Assembly (NCBI GenBank): GCA_036517855.1
Contig: DATDSR010000048.1
Span: 1-18,040, forward strand
Length of the DNA: 18,040 nt
Direction of reading: 5' to 3'
Source of the DNA: DATDSR01 sp036517855
Lineage (GTDB): Bacteria > Patescibacteriota > Minisyncoccia > Phycocordibacterales > DATDSR01
Below the pieces are notes generated by a model that was not told the origin of the DNA, searched no databases, and saw only the letters and a program-made list of their open reading frames with translations. Shown here piece after piece: positions 17,811 to 18,040 of this stretch (position 1 is its first letter; the number at the start of each line of letters is the position of its first letter). Position numbers and translations under genes: made by a program.

Positions 17811-18040
17811 ATGGCCGATAGCGATTCAAAATCTAAGATAGAAGCGGAGATTGCACGGATTGAGGCGGTGATGGCTGACCCTTCTTTCTGGCAAGACAAA
17901 GCTGGTGCGCAAAAGACGGTGGCTCGGTATCATGAGTTGAAGGGCGAGCTTGAGGGCGTAGGGAAGTACGATAAGGGCGAGGCAATCATCACTATATTTA
18001 GTGGGGCGGGCGGGGATGATGCCGAGGACTTCTCCCATAT
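17811..18040 (+). CDS. Peptide chain release factor RF2-like protein, N-terminal part (runs off window)
   Basis: The frame is open from ATG 17811 to the window end (76 codons). DPSFWQDKAGAQKTVARYHELKGELE resembles the DPxFW...AQ...ELxxL helix pair of RF2 domain 1. AIITIFSGAGGDDAEDFSHM matches the strand entering domain 2 (usually AGAGGTEAQDW). Between them, where full RF2 has a further long helical stretch, there are only a few residues, so domain 1 is much shorter than usual. The codon-recognition motif and GGQ are beyond the window, so activity cannot be judged. No CTTTGA programmed frameshift site is present. TATAAA (17801-17806) lies 4 bases upstream of ATG and there is no Shine-Dalgarno site. 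Confidence 0.8.
   Translation, partial: MADSDSKSKIEAEIARIEAVMADPSFWQDKAGAQKTVARYHELKGELEGVGKYDKGEAIITIFSGAGGDDAEDFSH

Noticed and set aside
17811..18040. RF2-type programmed +1 frameshift
   Set aside because: The frame is continuous and no CTTTGA-type site is present.
1..18040. Alternative genetic code (TGA as Gly, as in Gracilibacteria/SR1)
   Set aside because: TGA ends pilD, three other well-formed genes and ligA at sensible positions, and no in-frame TGA interrupts a conserved domain apart from the frameshifted pilin.

Overview
The window looks like a chromosome segment of a Candidate Phyla Radiation (Patescibacteria, most likely Parcubacteria-type) bacterium. The reasons are the compact layout with 1-4 base gene overlaps, the type IV pilin cluster with its own prepilin peptidase, NAD-dependent LigA, GatCA without GatB beside it, very short GIY-YIG genes, and several promoters whose -10 box lies only 5-8 bases from the start codon (probable leaderless mRNAs). 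TGA is used as a stop, so the code is the standard bacterial one. The lineage call is inference; no marker gene was compared.

Layout. 1-3981 (+): the tail of one major pilin, a tandem second pilin whose leader is separated from its body by a one-base frameshift, prepilin peptidase PilD, then four minor pilin-like proteins (GspH-, GspJ/PilW-, GspI/PilV- and PilX/GspK-like) in overlapping frames. 4013-7818 (+): ligA and an ABC exporter. 7821-8348 (-): a GrpB/UPF0157 protein, divergent from gatC-gatA (8405-10143). 10155-10718: a membrane-anchored HEPN-like protein. 10741-11790: a direct-repeat-bounded module with a tRNA-Met-like 5' half, an Asp/Glu racemase, a GIY-YIG nuclease and a complete tRNA-Met(CAU)-like gene. 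11799-12872: a phospholipase D/cardiolipin synthase-family protein. 12918-13071: tRNA-Asp and tRNA-Met(CAU). 13072-13725 (-): a phospholipid N-methyltransferase-like protein. 13743-14103 (-): a tRNA-Thr 5' half, a GIY-YIG nuclease and a complete tRNA-Thr(GGU). 14179-15558: a YkuD L,D-transpeptidase fused to an S11 D,D-peptidase. 15686-16714: a GC-rich orphan gene with its own promoter, structured leader, Shine-Dalgarno site and terminator. 16770-16845 (-): tRNA-Thr(CGU). 16903-17805: a transglutaminase-like protein. 17811-end: the start of an RF2-like protein with a short N-terminal domain.

The most interesting signal is that both GIY-YIG genes have the same architecture. Each ORF runs into the 5' half of a complete tRNA gene in the same orientation and stops on the TAA formed by tRNA bases 36-38 in the anticodon loop. 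Each element is preceded by a second copy of that tRNA's 5' half ending at the anticodon loop, and each of these half copies carries an extra hairpin at the same place, directly after the D-loop. This looks like a family of tiny mobile elements that insert at tRNA anticodon loops and rebuild the target gene. One carries a racemase as possible cargo. The hairpin in the tRNA-Thr half is a perfect 20-bp palindrome that occurs again, in frame, inside ligA. Other small repeats (a 7-bp ATGGTAA heptad family and a GGCCACC inverted repeat) also sit in or at the starts of coding genes.
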